The notes beneath the pieces were generated by a model. The model was not told where the DNA came from, did not search any database, and worked only from the letters and a program-made list of their open reading frames with translations. The position numbers and the translations under genes are program-made. Shown here in pieces: positions 1 to 7,945 of a stretch of 64,000 nucleotides of DNA (within the stretch, counting starts at the first letter, position 1; each line of letters starts with the position of its first letter). The stretch is from Neoakkermansia glycaniphila (GTDB lineage Bacteria > Verrucomicrobiota > Verrucomicrobiia > Verrucomicrobiales > Akkermansiaceae), in contig NZ_LIGX01000037.1 in assembly GCF_001683795.1 (NCBI RefSeq), forward strand, positions 1 to 64,000, given 5' to 3'.

Positions 1-26
1 GGCTCGGAGATGTGTATAAGAGACAG
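1..26 (+). other. Residual Nextera/Tn5 sequencing adapter
   Basis: These 26 bases equal the 3' part of the Illumina Nextera read-2 adapter, ending in the 19-base Tn5 mosaic end (AGATGTGTATAAGAGACAG). They sit at the very edge of the contig. The coding frame of the following ADP-ribosylglycohydrolase becomes family-like only from base 27. This is library-construction sequence and should be trimmed. Confidence 0.96.
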
Positions 27-305
27 GTTCTGTATCTCGGCGGGGATACGGATACGACGGGGGCGATTTACGGTGCGCTGGCCGGTATGAGGGGGGAGGT
101 TCCGGATGAGTGGGTGAAGGGTATCAAGGATTTCCCCGTGTCCATCGCTTTTCTGGAGGAGCTTGCCCGAGGTTTGGCTCAGGCTGCCGCATCGGGCGAG
201 GCGGTGATGCCTCGCCGTTTTCCCTGGTTTGCCGTTCCGTTCCGAAATGCCTTGTTTTTGGTTGTGGTGTTCGTGCATTGTTTTCGGCGGATTGTGCCTT
301 TCTGA
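27..305 (+). CDS. ADP-ribosylglycohydrolase family protein, C-terminal fragment
   Basis: This is the 3' end of a gene cut off by the contig edge. The first genomic residues read VLYLGGDTDTTGAIYGALAG. GGDTDT is the second metal-binding motif of ADP-ribosylglycohydrolases (DraG/ARH type), which use two Mg ions to remove ADP-ribose from proteins or small molecules. The tail, rich in Phe, Val and Arg (PFRNALFLVVVFVHCFRR), is also typical of the family end. The N-terminal half with the first metal site is missing. An in-frame GTG at 12 lies in adapter sequence and is not a start. Substrate cannot be told from this fragment. Confidence 0.85.
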   Translation, partial: VLYLGGDTDTTGAIYGALAGMRGEVPDEWVKGIKDFPVSIAFLEELARGLAQAAASGEAVMPRRFPWFAVPFRNALFLVVVFVHCFRRIVPF

Positions 306-447
306 AGATTGCAACGAGCAGGAGAGGGGCGTTTGGCGCAGGATGGCGGTGGTTTGAGGTTGCCGTTTGCCGGAGGAGCAGGTTCCGGTAGACGGTTTGC
401 GTGTGTTTGGCGGGGTGATGATGGCGTGTGCGTATTGTTGCCACGAT

Positions 448-480
448 AAAAAACGGGATGCCTGCGGTCAGGCATCCCGT
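448..480 (-). terminator. Rho-independent terminator of the SGNH esterase gene
   Basis: A perfect 12-bp stem (453-464 with 469-480, loop of 4) is followed on the minus strand by a run of T residues. It lies 30 bases beyond the stop of the minus-strand esterase. Confidence 0.9.
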
Positions 481-509
481 ATGGTGTTGAAGGTGGGGTG
501 GCGGAAGGT

Positions 510-1826
510 TTATTTGCCGTTGTCCGGTGTGGCCGCGAGGGAGTAGTCGAAGAAGGGGCACCAGTTGTCCATGCGGTATTCCTTGTCGGCAATTTTTGCT
601 TTGAGTTTGTTTCCCTGAGAGTCGCGGAGGCAACCGCGAGGGCCTGTTTTGGGGCCTGATTTACGGTGTTCGTTGAATGTCATTCCATAGCGCAGGCTGC
701 TTTTGCTCGGGTCTGCGGTCGTGACGAGTCTGACGACGTCTTTGCCCATGATTTTGACCGATTTGATCGGGAGTTTTTCTCCTTCCGGCGTGACGAGGGT
801 GAATCCATAGTTTCCGGGGTCGTCGACGGCTTTGGTGTCCAATACCATGGGAGGAACCGGGGCATAGAATTGGATATCGACGGTCCATTCGTTGCCTGTT
901 TTTTTGATTCTGTGCTGGAGAGGATGGACGGGTTTCCAGTCTACGCCGTCGATCATGACCCGTTTCATGACGTAGCCGACATATTCGCCGTAGAGCCGGG
1001 ACATGGGTGCGGTGAGGTGTACGCCGTCGCTGTATTCGAATTGGTACATGGGCGTGGTCATGATGTAGCGGCTGTCTTTGTCCAAGGCCATTTCCAGCTG
1101 GGCAAGGGCTATGAGCGGATGGTCAGAAGGGTTGAACTGGTAATAGTTGAGGTGGGAACCGACCTGATAGCCGAAGCAAAGGACGTCGTTTTTCTGTCCG
1201 GTGATGGCTTTGGCGTCCGCGTCGATGTCCGCGATGAGCTGGCGCATTTTCTCTTTGTACCATTCCTTGCTTTTTTTGTTCTGGTGGTCGGTTTCGCCCT
1301 GCGTCCAGATGAAGGCGGGCATGGAGTATGTTTTTTTCTCTTTGTCGGCCAGTTCTTTGCCTGCTTTCAAGTCGGCGATGATGCGGTTGTATGCGTCCGT
1401 GCCTTTGTCCACGGCGTCGATGCTGGCTCCTCCGACTCCCGTTGCCGAGCAGATGAATTGGGTTTTCGCCAGGGAGGGGTTCTGTTTTTTGCCGAGTTGT
1501 ATCAGTCGGCAGGCCGCGCCCGAGACCGGGGTTTCTCCACGGGGGCCGTTGGTGCCTTCGGCCAAGGGTACGACGGCGCTGCGGTCGTTGCCGTTTTCGT
1601 AGGCACGGACACCGCTTTTGAACATGAGTTGGTTTTCGTTGTTTTTATCGGTGGTGATGACCGGGTTTGCCGTCCATCCGACGGAGAGGGATTGGCCGTG
1701 CGAGGGCAGGTAGTTCCAGTCGGTGAGTGGGGGTTTGGAGGGGGCTGCATGGCCGGGGAGAGCTGTGGCCGTGATTACGCCGGCAATATAGGCGGTTCGG
1801 AGGAAGGTGGTATGTGTCAGGTTCAT
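510..1826 (-). CDS. Secreted SGNH-type carbohydrate esterase (sialate O-acetylesterase-like)
   Basis: A 438-residue protein with a signal peptide ending near GHAA (about residue 28). The SGNH hydrolase blocks are visible: GQS with the likely nucleophile Ser46, WTQGETDH in the middle, and SDGVHLT supplying the Asp/His pair near the C-terminal third. This pattern fits acetylesterases that remove O-acetyl groups from sialic acid or other glycans in the periplasm or at the surface. The exact substrate is not shown by the sequence. It is a single-gene unit with its own terminator and a -10-like TATATT six bases before the ATG. A second, different sialate O-acetylesterase lies at 56778-58295. Confidence 0.75.
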   Translation of the reverse strand: MNLTHTTFLRTAYIAGVITATALPGHAAPSKPPLTDWNYLPSHGQSLSVGWTANPVITTDKNNENQLMFKSGVRAYENGNDRSAVVPLAEGTNGPRGETPVSGAACRLIQLGKKQNPSLAKTQFICSATGVGGASIDAVDKGTDAYNRIIADLKAGKELADKEKKTYSMPAFIWTQGETDHQNKKSKEWYKEKMRQLIADIDADAKAITGQKNDVLCFGYQVGSHLNYYQFNPSDHPLIALAQLEMALDKDSRYIMTTPMYQFEYSDGVHLTAPMSRLYGEYVGYVMKRVMIDGVDWKPVHPLQHRIKKTGNEWTVDIQFYAPVPPMVLDTKAVDDPGNYGFTLVTPEGEKLPIKSVKIMGKDVVRLVTTADPSKSSLRYGMTFNEHRKSGPKTGPRGCLRDSQGNKLKAKIADKEYRMDNWCPFFDYSLAATPDNGK

Positions 1827-1832
1827 GGAACG

Positions 1833-1838
1833 AATATA
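1833..1838 (-). promoter_or_regulatory. -10 box of the esterase gene
   Basis: TATATT on the minus strand, six bases before the ATG at 1826. No good -35 hexamer is seen at 16-18 bases. If used, the transcript would start at the ATG. Confidence 0.4.
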
Positions 1839-2004
1839 AGTTGACTTATTTTAGGCTTTCCTAGATGGGATGTCTATCCGAAAGTTGATGAGCCGGGCCG
1901 ATTTGCCTGTCCGGACCGGATGATTGCATGAAGGATGGCTGTTGTTTTGCCTTGAGAAAAGACGGGTAAATGGCGATTCCGGCGGTGATGGTTCGGTTTT
2001 GCTC

Positions 2005-2033
2005 TGGACAGCGGGGCGCTGGTGAGGTACTCT
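2005..2033 (+). promoter_or_regulatory. rnpB promoter
   Basis: TGGACA (2005-2010), 17-base spacer, TACTCT (2028-2033). The predicted start at about 2040 coincides with the 5' strand of helix P1 of RNase P RNA, which supports both calls. Confidence 0.7.
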
Positions 2034-2037
2034 GTGG

Positions 2038-2443
2038 GCGTCGTTCGGATCCGGGTGATCGCTGCGGGCCTTGCGTTCGTAGAGGAAAGTCCGGACATCG
2101 CAAGGCAGCGTGTCCCGTGAAAGCGGGAGACGGCGGGTTCCCAAGGCCCGCCGGACGGAAAGTGCCACAGAAAATAAACCGCCGATGGCTCTTCGGAGTA
2201 CAGGCAAGGGCGAAACGGGGAGGTAAGAGCTCACCGCTCCCAAGGCAACGAGGGAGGCAGGGTAAACCCCACGCGATGCAAGACAAACAGGGGAAGGGTT
2301 GCCTGCTCGTCGGATCCCCGGGTATTAGTCGCACCGCGCCCCTGAGAAGGCGCGGCACGGAGTTCGCTCCGTGAGAAAAATGATCACACAGTCCCTGCAA
2401 GGGGATGGACAGAATCTGGCTTACAGGGTCCGAACGACTCTTT
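2038..2443 (+). ncRNA. rnpB: RNase P RNA, bacterial type A
   Basis: Catalytic RNA that matures tRNA 5' ends. The conserved core AGAGGAAAGTCCGGAC is at 2071-2086, the GGTAAACCCC element of the 3' domain near 2261-2270, and the 3' core ACAGAATCTGGCTTA at 2409-2423. Helix P1 closes the molecule: GTCGTTCGGA (2040-2049) pairs with TCCGAACGAC (2429-2438). T residues directly after P1 (2441-2445) make this helix double as a terminator. Ends are estimated from P1 and the promoter. No protein-coding frame is credible here. Confidence 0.95.
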
Positions 2444-2495
2444 TTGCATCCATGAATGAGGCGCAGTTTTCCTTGGGCAGGGGTGGGGCTTTCTG

Positions 2496-2524
2496 TTGAC
2501 ACATGCGGCGGGTTTCGCCATAAT
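2496..2524 (+). promoter_or_regulatory. Promoter of the rlpA-like/pbpC operon
   Basis: Perfect TTGACA (2496-2501), 17-base spacer, CATAAT (2519-2524). The expected start point is about 2531-2532, which is the ATG chosen for the next gene. Confidence 0.75.
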
Positions 2525-2531
2525 GCAAGGG

Positions 2532-3029
2532 ATGTGCGTGAGAGTCTGCCTGTTGTTCGCCTGTATGCTGCCGCTGGTTTCGTGTTTCCAGTCGGTGAAT
2601 CCGAAGGAGCGGGATTATCCCGGCTACAAGATGGCTCCCTATACGGTGAAGGGGCAGCGTATTGTGCCGATGACGGTGGATCAGGCCCTGCATTACAAGG
2701 CGGTCGGGATTTGTTCCCATTATGATGAGACGTCGTTTTTCGGGTTGTGTTCCGGCAAGACGGCGCTTGGAGAGGATGTGAAGAGTTATCACGAGCATGC
2801 GGCGCACAGGACTCTTCCTTTGCCGTGCAAGATTCGCGTGACTTCCTGCCGCACAGGCAGGAGTATCGTGCTTCGTGTGAATGATCGGGGGCCTTTTGTG
2901 AAGGGCAGGCTGCTGGATATCAGTTCTGCGGCGGCGAAGAAGCTGGGTTTCCGCGAGCGAGGGCTGGATAAGGTGTATGTCGAGGTGCTGTCGGTAGGAG
3001 ATGGCAAGTGGGAGCGAAGGAGGGGATGA
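2532..3029 (+). CDS. RlpA-like septal ring lipoprotein (double-psi beta-barrel)
   Basis: About 165 residues. The lipobox LPLVSC follows a short hydrophobic leader, so the protein is probably a lipoprotein. The C-terminal half carries the RlpA barrel pattern: KIRVTSCRTGRSIVLRVNDRGPF, then GRLLDISSAAAKKLGF, with the conserved N-D-R-G-P-F core. RlpA proteins bind or cleave denuded peptidoglycan at the division site. The start is uncertain: ATG 2523 lies inside the -10 box, so ATG 2532, at the predicted transcript start, is preferred. The stop overlaps the pbpC start (ATGA), so both are probably translated from one message. Confidence 0.8.
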   Translation: MCVRVCLLFACMLPLVSCFQSVNPKERDYPGYKMAPYTVKGQRIVPMTVDQALHYKAVGICSHYDETSFFGLCSGKTALGEDVKSYHEHAAHRTLPLPCKIRVTSCRTGRSIVLRVNDRGPFVKGRLLDISSAAAKKLGFRERGLDKVYVEVLSVGDGKWERRRG

Positions 3030-5398
3030 CGGTGAAGGCCGATGTTCCATGCGGCGGCAGGCGGGGAAGGCTGTGCCGTGCCATGCGCCGGGCGCTGTGG
3101 CCGGCTGTTGCAGTGGCTGTTCTGTTTCTGCTGGTTTGGTTCGCGTTGCCGTGGCTGGTTCCTTTGCCGCAGGATGAGGCTTCCGCGCCGCTGACGTTGT
3201 TTGACAGGAACGGCAGGCCTCTGGCTTTTTTGCCCGACAGGGGCGGGGATGTGCGGAGCGTGGTGAGGTTCGAGGAGCTTCCGCAAGCGTTGGTCGATGC
3301 GGTGCTGGTGGCGGAGGATCGCCGTTTCGAGGAGCATGGCGGGGTGGATGTACTGGCTGTGGTGCGTGCGGCGGCGAGCCGGGTCGGTCTGGCTGGGCGG
3401 GCATCCGGTGCATCGACGATTCACGGGCAGTTGGCTAAGTTGATGGAAGGTTCTTCGTCTCCCGAACGAAGGACCTGGGGGAATAAGGTGCGGGAGCTGC
3501 TGCAGGCGAGGCGTATGGCGATGTGCTGGAGCAGGGAGGAGGTGCTGGTGAAGTATTTTGCGAGGCTGGGGTATGGGAATCAGTGTTTCGGGCCGGAGGC
3601 GGCTTCGTTTTTCTATTTCGGGAAGGGGTTGCGGGAGTTGTCGCTGGCGCAGTGCGCGTTGCTTGCCGCTTTGCCGAATGCCCCTTCGCGGCTGAATCCC
3701 CTGAAGTATCCGGAGCGGGCGAAGGCTCGGCGGGATTGGATTTTGAGGCGTCTGGAATCCGAGCGTGGGTATTCCCGGGAGGCTGTGGCCCGTGCGCTGG
3801 AGGAGCCGGTGGACTGCAGTGCACACCGGCGCAGGCCGTGGGGGGAGGTTGTGGCTCCCCATGTGGTTTCGCGTGTGCAGCGAGGGCATGATGCAGGAAG
3901 TTTGCGGTGTTCTCTCGATGTGCGCCTGCAGAGGCAGGTGGAGCGTATTGCCCGGGAGGAGGTGGGGAAGCTGGCCGGGCACCGTGTGTCGCAGGCGGCT
4001 GTGGTGGTGCTGGATAATGCGACAGGGGAGCCTCTTGCCTGGCTGGGTTCCGTGGATCGCGGGCCGGATGCTGGCGGTTTGCTGGATGGAGTGTTCAGCG
4101 TGGCGAGGTCGTCCGGGTCGGTGTTGAAGCCTTTTGTGTATGCGCTCGCTTTGGAGAGAGGCCATTTGGCCTGTGAGGTGATTCCCGATGTACCGACGTT
4201 TTTCCGGCAGCCGGACGGGATCGACGCTCCGGGGAATTACGACGGGAGGTTCCGGGGCCCGGTACCGATGCGCGATGCGCTGGGCAGTTCTCTGAATATT
4301 CCGGTGATGCGCGTGCTGAACGAGCTGGGGGGAGGGCGTGCGTTCGGAGGTGTGGAGGATTTGCTGGAGTTGCTGCGCAGGCTCGGTTTTTCGACATTGG
4401 ATCGGAAAGCGGACGAGTACGGTCTGGGGCTGGCGATCGGAACGGGCAATGTGACTCTGTATGAACTGGCCAGAGCCTATGCGGTGCTGGCGCGGCTGGG
4501 TTCTCCGCTTCCCGTGCCGCCGATGCGGCCGGGCGATTTTCCCCGCCTGCATGAGTCGGTGCCGCAACCGGGTGAACCCGTGCTTTCGCGGGAGACGTGT
4601 TTCATTCTGCTGGATGTGCTGGCGGATGTGCGGGCGCGGGCGGCGACATTCGGCCTGCGTTCTCCGCTGCGCCTGCCGTTCCGCTGCGCGGTGAAGACGG
4701 GTACATCGTCCAATTACCGGGATAACTGGTGCGTCGGCGTGACGAAGGAGGTGACGGTGGCGGTCTGGGTGGGGAATTACGACGGGCGTGCGATGTTGAA
4801 TCTTGGCGGCGTGGATGGTGCCGGGCCTATTTTTCATCGTGTGATGCGAGCCGTGTATGAAGGAAAGGATGCGTTGTTTCCTTTGCCCGGTTTTCCCGAA
4901 CCTCCGGGTTCTCTGGTGCAGGTGGATGTGGACGGCCGTACGGGGCGGCAACCGGCTGCCGGGGTGCCTGCCGAGTATGTGCGCCGGGAGTGGTGCGTAC
5001 GTTCACGCAAGCCGGGAGCGGCGGAGGCCTGCGATTATGCAGATGACGGGCGGGTGAGGCTTGATCACCGGTATGCGGGGTGGCTGGATCTTCCGGGGGC
5101 TTTGGGTGCCGGAAGGTTCGTGCTGGCTGGGGCGGATGCGTTGGCGGAGAGTCCACGCATTCTCGTGCCGCCTCAGAATGCGCGCTACATGCTTGATCCC
5201 GATATGCCGAATCAGGGCAGGCATGTAATGTTGAAGTCGAATCTGGATGATGCCCGGTGGGCATGCGATACGTTGAAGATCGAGATGAGGGACGGCCAGC
5301 CCGTGGCGGAATTGCAACCGGGAGTGCATGTGATTCGTCTGGTTCACCCTTCGACGGGCAAGTGTACAGCGCATACGATTCAGGTCGGTTCACTATAG
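3026..5398 (+). CDS. pbpC: Penicillin-binding protein 1C (bifunctional murein synthase)
   Basis: About 790 residues: one N-terminal membrane anchor (about 25-50), a GT51 glycosyltransferase domain with EDRRFEEHGGVD and GASTIHGQL, and a transpeptidase domain with SVLK (Ser365), SLN and KTGTSSNYRDNW (Lys557). A C-terminal extension follows, as in PBP1C, ending near HPSTGKCTAHTIQV. All three transpeptidase motifs are intact, unlike in the second GT51 protein at 43851-45605. ATG 3026 is preferred because it overlaps the previous stop by four bases. AGGAGG lies only two bases upstream, closer than a normal ribosome binding site. It polymerises and cross-links peptidoglycan on the periplasmic side. 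Confidence 0.92.
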   Translation: MTVKADVPCGGRRGRLCRAMRRALWPAVAVAVLFLLVWFALPWLVPLPQDEASAPLTLFDRNGRPLAFLPDRGGDVRSVVRFEELPQALVDAVLVAEDRRFEEHGGVDVLAVVRAAASRVGLAGRASGASTIHGQLAKLMEGSSSPERRTWGNKVRELLQARRMAMCWSREEVLVKYFARLGYGNQCFGPEAASFFYFGKGLRELSLAQCALLAALPNAPSRLNPLKYPERAKARRDWILRRLESERGYSREAVARALEEPVDCSAHRRRPWGEVVAPHVVSRVQRGHDAGSLRCSLDVRLQRQVERIAREEVGKLAGHRVSQAAVVVLDNATGEPLAWLGSVDRGPDAGGLLDGVFSVARSSGSVLKPFVYALALERGHLACEVIPDVPTFFRQPDGIDAPGNYDGRFRGPVPMRDALGSSLNIPVMRVLNELGGGRAFGGVEDLLELLRRLGFSTLDRKADEYGLGLAIGTGNVTLYELARAYAVLARLGSPLPVPPMRPGDFPRLHESVPQPGEPVLSRETCFILLDVLADVRARAATFGLRSPLRLPFRCAVKTGTSSNYRDNWCVGVTKEVTVAVWVGNYDGRAMLNLGGVDGAGPIFHRVMRAVYEGKDALFPLPGFPEPPGSLVQVDVDGRTGRQPAAGVPAEYVRREWCVRSRKPGAAEACDYADDGRVRLDHRYAGWLDLPGALGAGRFVLAGADALAESPRILVPPQNARYMLDPDMPNQGRHVMLKSNLDDARWACDTLKIEMRDGQPVAELQPGVHVIRLVHPSTGKCTAHTIQVGSL

Positions 5399-5571
5399 TT
5401 GTTTACGATCGTCGCAAGATGCCTGCGATGAGGATGGACCGGTGTCTTGCTGCTGCAACGGCATCTTGCCGTTTTGTGTGATCATCATGTGTTGTATAAA
5501 ATATTTTATGTTGATATTTCATTGGCGTAAAGTGCGATATTTTTCTATTACTCTAACATATAGTAATCATA

Positions 5572-5600
5572 TTGACACTAAAAGAGCAGTTTGTTATATT
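5572..5600 (+). promoter_or_regulatory. Promoter of the 5626 surface protein
   Basis: Perfect TTGACA (5572-5577), 17-base spacer, TATATT (5595-5600). The transcript would carry a leader of about 18 bases. The surrounding 5490-5625 stretch is AT-rich and holds no gene. Confidence 0.8.
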
Positions 5601-5625
5601 GATACGGTAAATTATCATTCTCGCT

Positions 5626-7791
5626 ATGAAAAGGACTTTGTTTATCACATTCGTATTGTCGCTGGGTATGTCCATGACAGCTGCGATGGCAGCCAATGTC
5701 GGCAAAAATAATGACGGTACATTATCGCTGAATCAGACAGGGGCATGGAGCGGTGGCGTAGTGCCGACATCTTCGGATGTGGCTGTGTGGGACAATAATT
5801 CCGCGTACGGTACGGTCGATGCACCCTTGAATCTGGGTGCGGATGCCTCATGGGGCGGTATTTCCCTGTCCGGCGCCAAGACTCTGGTGATCGGCTACGA
5901 TAAAACGGGGGAAGGTGCCGACAGTAAGAAGACGCTGACGATCGGTGCGAGCGGTATCCGCACGACCGGAGGCGTTTCCACAGTCAGGATCGGCGCCAAT
6001 GTCGTGGTGAACGGCAATCAGACATGGGGGCACGATACGGGGTGGAGGGACGGCAACGCGATCGTGATCGACGGTTCCTTGACCGGTTCCGGCAATATTG
6101 CGGGTATGTCCGGAGCCAATTCCGTGACCCTCAACGGCGATGCTTCGGGATATACGGGTGCGTTCACGATAGCCCAGTACAATGCGCTCAATCTGAACGG
6201 AGGTACGATGACTGGAGGCAATATCTCCTTGACCAATGGCGCCAGGCTGAATGTGAACAATCTCGGTACAAGCACTCCAACGGTGTGGTCACGCAACCTG
6301 ACGATGCAGGTTTACGATGCTGCCTCGGCTTTGAATGTGAACGGCGGCAAGTTGACCATGAGCGGTACGAATTCCTTTGTCGGAACGATTACAGTGGCAA
6401 ATAACGCCGAATTGAGGATATCGGGTGCCAGTACGTTCAATTACAGCGGAGCGGGTACGCCGATTCAGTGCGGGACGACCATTGCCGGTAACGGTACGGT
6501 GTTTATTACGGGTACGAGTACGATTTCCGACGCCAATGCGAAAATCGTCGTGGCCAACGGGGCGACGCTTGATATTACGTCCGGTACGTTGAGGACGTCG
6601 GGTTACACGAATTCGACCAATATGGTGACCGTGCAGGGTACGCTTCGCCTTGCCACGTACGGATACGCCGGTTCCCTTTCCAATATTGCCGACTATGCCG
6701 CCAACCGCCTGCTGGACGGAGGGACGATCGAGGTGGTAGGGACTTCACACAGTGCGGGGCAGGGTACGACGGTTTCCTCCAAGGGTGGTAGTTTCCTGTA
6801 TAATCCTGGGGTCGCCGGTTCTGCTCTGACGCTTTCCGGGAGTCCCAACAGCAATGCTTTCATTTTGAACGGCAATCTGAATATCGGCGGAGCCGGGACG
6901 ATCAATCTGGCCCCGGATACCGGCGCGCGTGCTCTGTTGAACGGCAGCGGCAATGTGACGAAGGTCGGTTCCGGGATGGTGAATTTCAATTATTCGAGCA
7001 GTACGAGCGACTGGTCCGGCAATATGGCGGTGAACGAAGGTACGCTGACCGTTTCCGGCGATATGGGACGCCGCAATGTGACCGTGAAGGAGGGCGCGAC
7101 ACTCAATTCTGGTACGAAGGCATCCATAACGGCCTTAGCCGGCAGTGGAAACGCTTCCCTGACGGGGATTGCCGTTTCGGCAACGGGCCTGACCGGAACG
7201 AGTTCGTCCGTGCGCGGTTCTTCCTCGAATATGGGGTTGACCGTGACATCCGCATACGGTCTCAGAAACCTATCGTTGTCGAATACCGTGGTGACGATTC
7301 AGCAGGCCGCGACTTTGACTCTGGCCGATGTGACCGTGAACGGTCGGACAACCTCGTTCTCCGGCACAAACGGTACCGAAACCGTTTCCTGCTCCAATAC
7401 GGCATTCGTGCTGGCCGGTGCCCAGATTACAGACCTGGTCAACGGCAATGTGCGAACGGTGGATATGAATGCCGCTTTCGGCAATGTACTCATGACGGGT
7501 TCGCTGAATCTCGATTTGAAGTACTACATCTACACGCCGGATGATTCCTACCAGTATCTCGTCGTTCGGTTGTTCGATAATACGACGACTTTCGATCAGA
7601 ACTTCGATGTGAATCTGATCAACAGCGACAGCAGCTGGGCCATTGCCTCGGGCACGATCGAAGGTATCGGTGATGCCGACTGGCGTACGAATGGCGGCAC
7701 GGTGTATGTGCTCGTGCCCGAACCCGCCTCGGCGACGCTGTGCCTGCTCGGTTTGGCGAGTCTCGCCTTGCGCCGCCGCAGGTGCGCCTGA
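5626..7791 (+). CDS. Large PEP-CTERM surface protein with autotransporter-like beta repeats
   Basis: 721 residues. An N-terminal signal peptide (MKRTLFITFVLSL...AAMAA) is followed by Gly/Asn/Thr/Ser-rich sequence with repeated patterns such as LNGGTM, LNVNGGKLTMSG and VNEGTLTVSG. These resemble the passenger beta-strands of autotransporter-associated repeats and suggest a beta-helix. The C-terminus is a PEP-CTERM signal: VPEPAS, a hydrophobic helix and RRRRCA. There is no C-terminal outer-membrane barrel, so export probably uses exosortase-type sorting. The trait is known in the phylum, but no sorting enzyme is present in this window. Specific function unknown. It stands alone between its promoter and a strong terminator. 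Confidence 0.8.
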   Translation: MKRTLFITFVLSLGMSMTAAMAANVGKNNDGTLSLNQTGAWSGGVVPTSSDVAVWDNNSAYGTVDAPLNLGADASWGGISLSGAKTLVIGYDKTGEGADSKKTLTIGASGIRTTGGVSTVRIGANVVVNGNQTWGHDTGWRDGNAIVIDGSLTGSGNIAGMSGANSVTLNGDASGYTGAFTIAQYNALNLNGGTMTGGNISLTNGARLNVNNLGTSTPTVWSRNLTMQVYDAASALNVNGGKLTMSGTNSFVGTITVANNAELRISGASTFNYSGAGTPIQCGTTIAGNGTVFITGTSTISDANAKIVVANGATLDITSGTLRTSGYTNSTNMVTVQGTLRLATYGYAGSLSNIADYAANRLLDGGTIEVVGTSHSAGQGTTVSSKGGSFLYNPGVAGSALTLSGSPNSNAFILNGNLNIGGAGTINLAPDTGARALLNGSGNVTKVGSGMVNFNYSSSTSDWSGNMAVNEGTLTVSGDMGRRNVTVKEGATLNSGTKASITALAGSGNASLTGIAVSATGLTGTSSSVRGSSSNMGLTVTSAYGLRNLSLSNTVVTIQQAATLTLADVTVNGRTTSFSGTNGTETVSCSNTAFVLAGAQITDLVNGNVRTVDMNAAFGNVLMTGSLNLDLKYYIYTPDDSYQYLVVRLFDNTTTFDQNFDVNLINSDSSWAIASGTIEGIGDADWRTNGGTVYVLVPEPASATLCLLGLASLALRRRRCA

Positions 7792-7815
7792 AAATGTGCG
7801 TTTTATTCTGAGCGG

Positions 7816-7848
7816 GAACACCATCCTTCCGGGGTGGTGTTCTTTTTT
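7816..7848 (+). terminator. Terminator of the 5626 surface protein gene
   Basis: A GAACACCATCC/GGGTGGTGTTC hairpin (7816-7842) is followed by TTTTTT. Confidence 0.88.
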
Positions 7849-7907
7849 ATACGGCGCCCGACCTGCCGGAAGGGGGCCGGATATTCCTGTTCCTTCCGCG
7901 ATTGTGC

Positions 7908-7936
7908 TTCACAGCGGGTGCCGCGTATGCTACACT
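7908..7936 (+). promoter_or_regulatory. ilvD promoter
   Basis: TTCACA (7908-7913), 17-base spacer, TACACT (7931-7936). The ATG is only 9 bases after the -10 box, so the leader would be 0-3 bases. Confidence 0.65.
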
Positions 7937-7945
7937 CGCTCCGCT

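Noticed and set aside
12..26. GTG at 12 as the start of the first gene
   Set aside because: It lies in adapter sequence.
2789..4951. Long open frame opposite pbpC
   Set aside because: It mirrors a real GC-rich gene, has no family match and an Arg/His/Pro-rich composition typical of an antisense shadow.
5399..5571. Small genes in the AT-rich gap before the 5626 gene
   Set aside because: Short frames only, no conserved motif and no start signal apart from the promoter of the 5626 gene.
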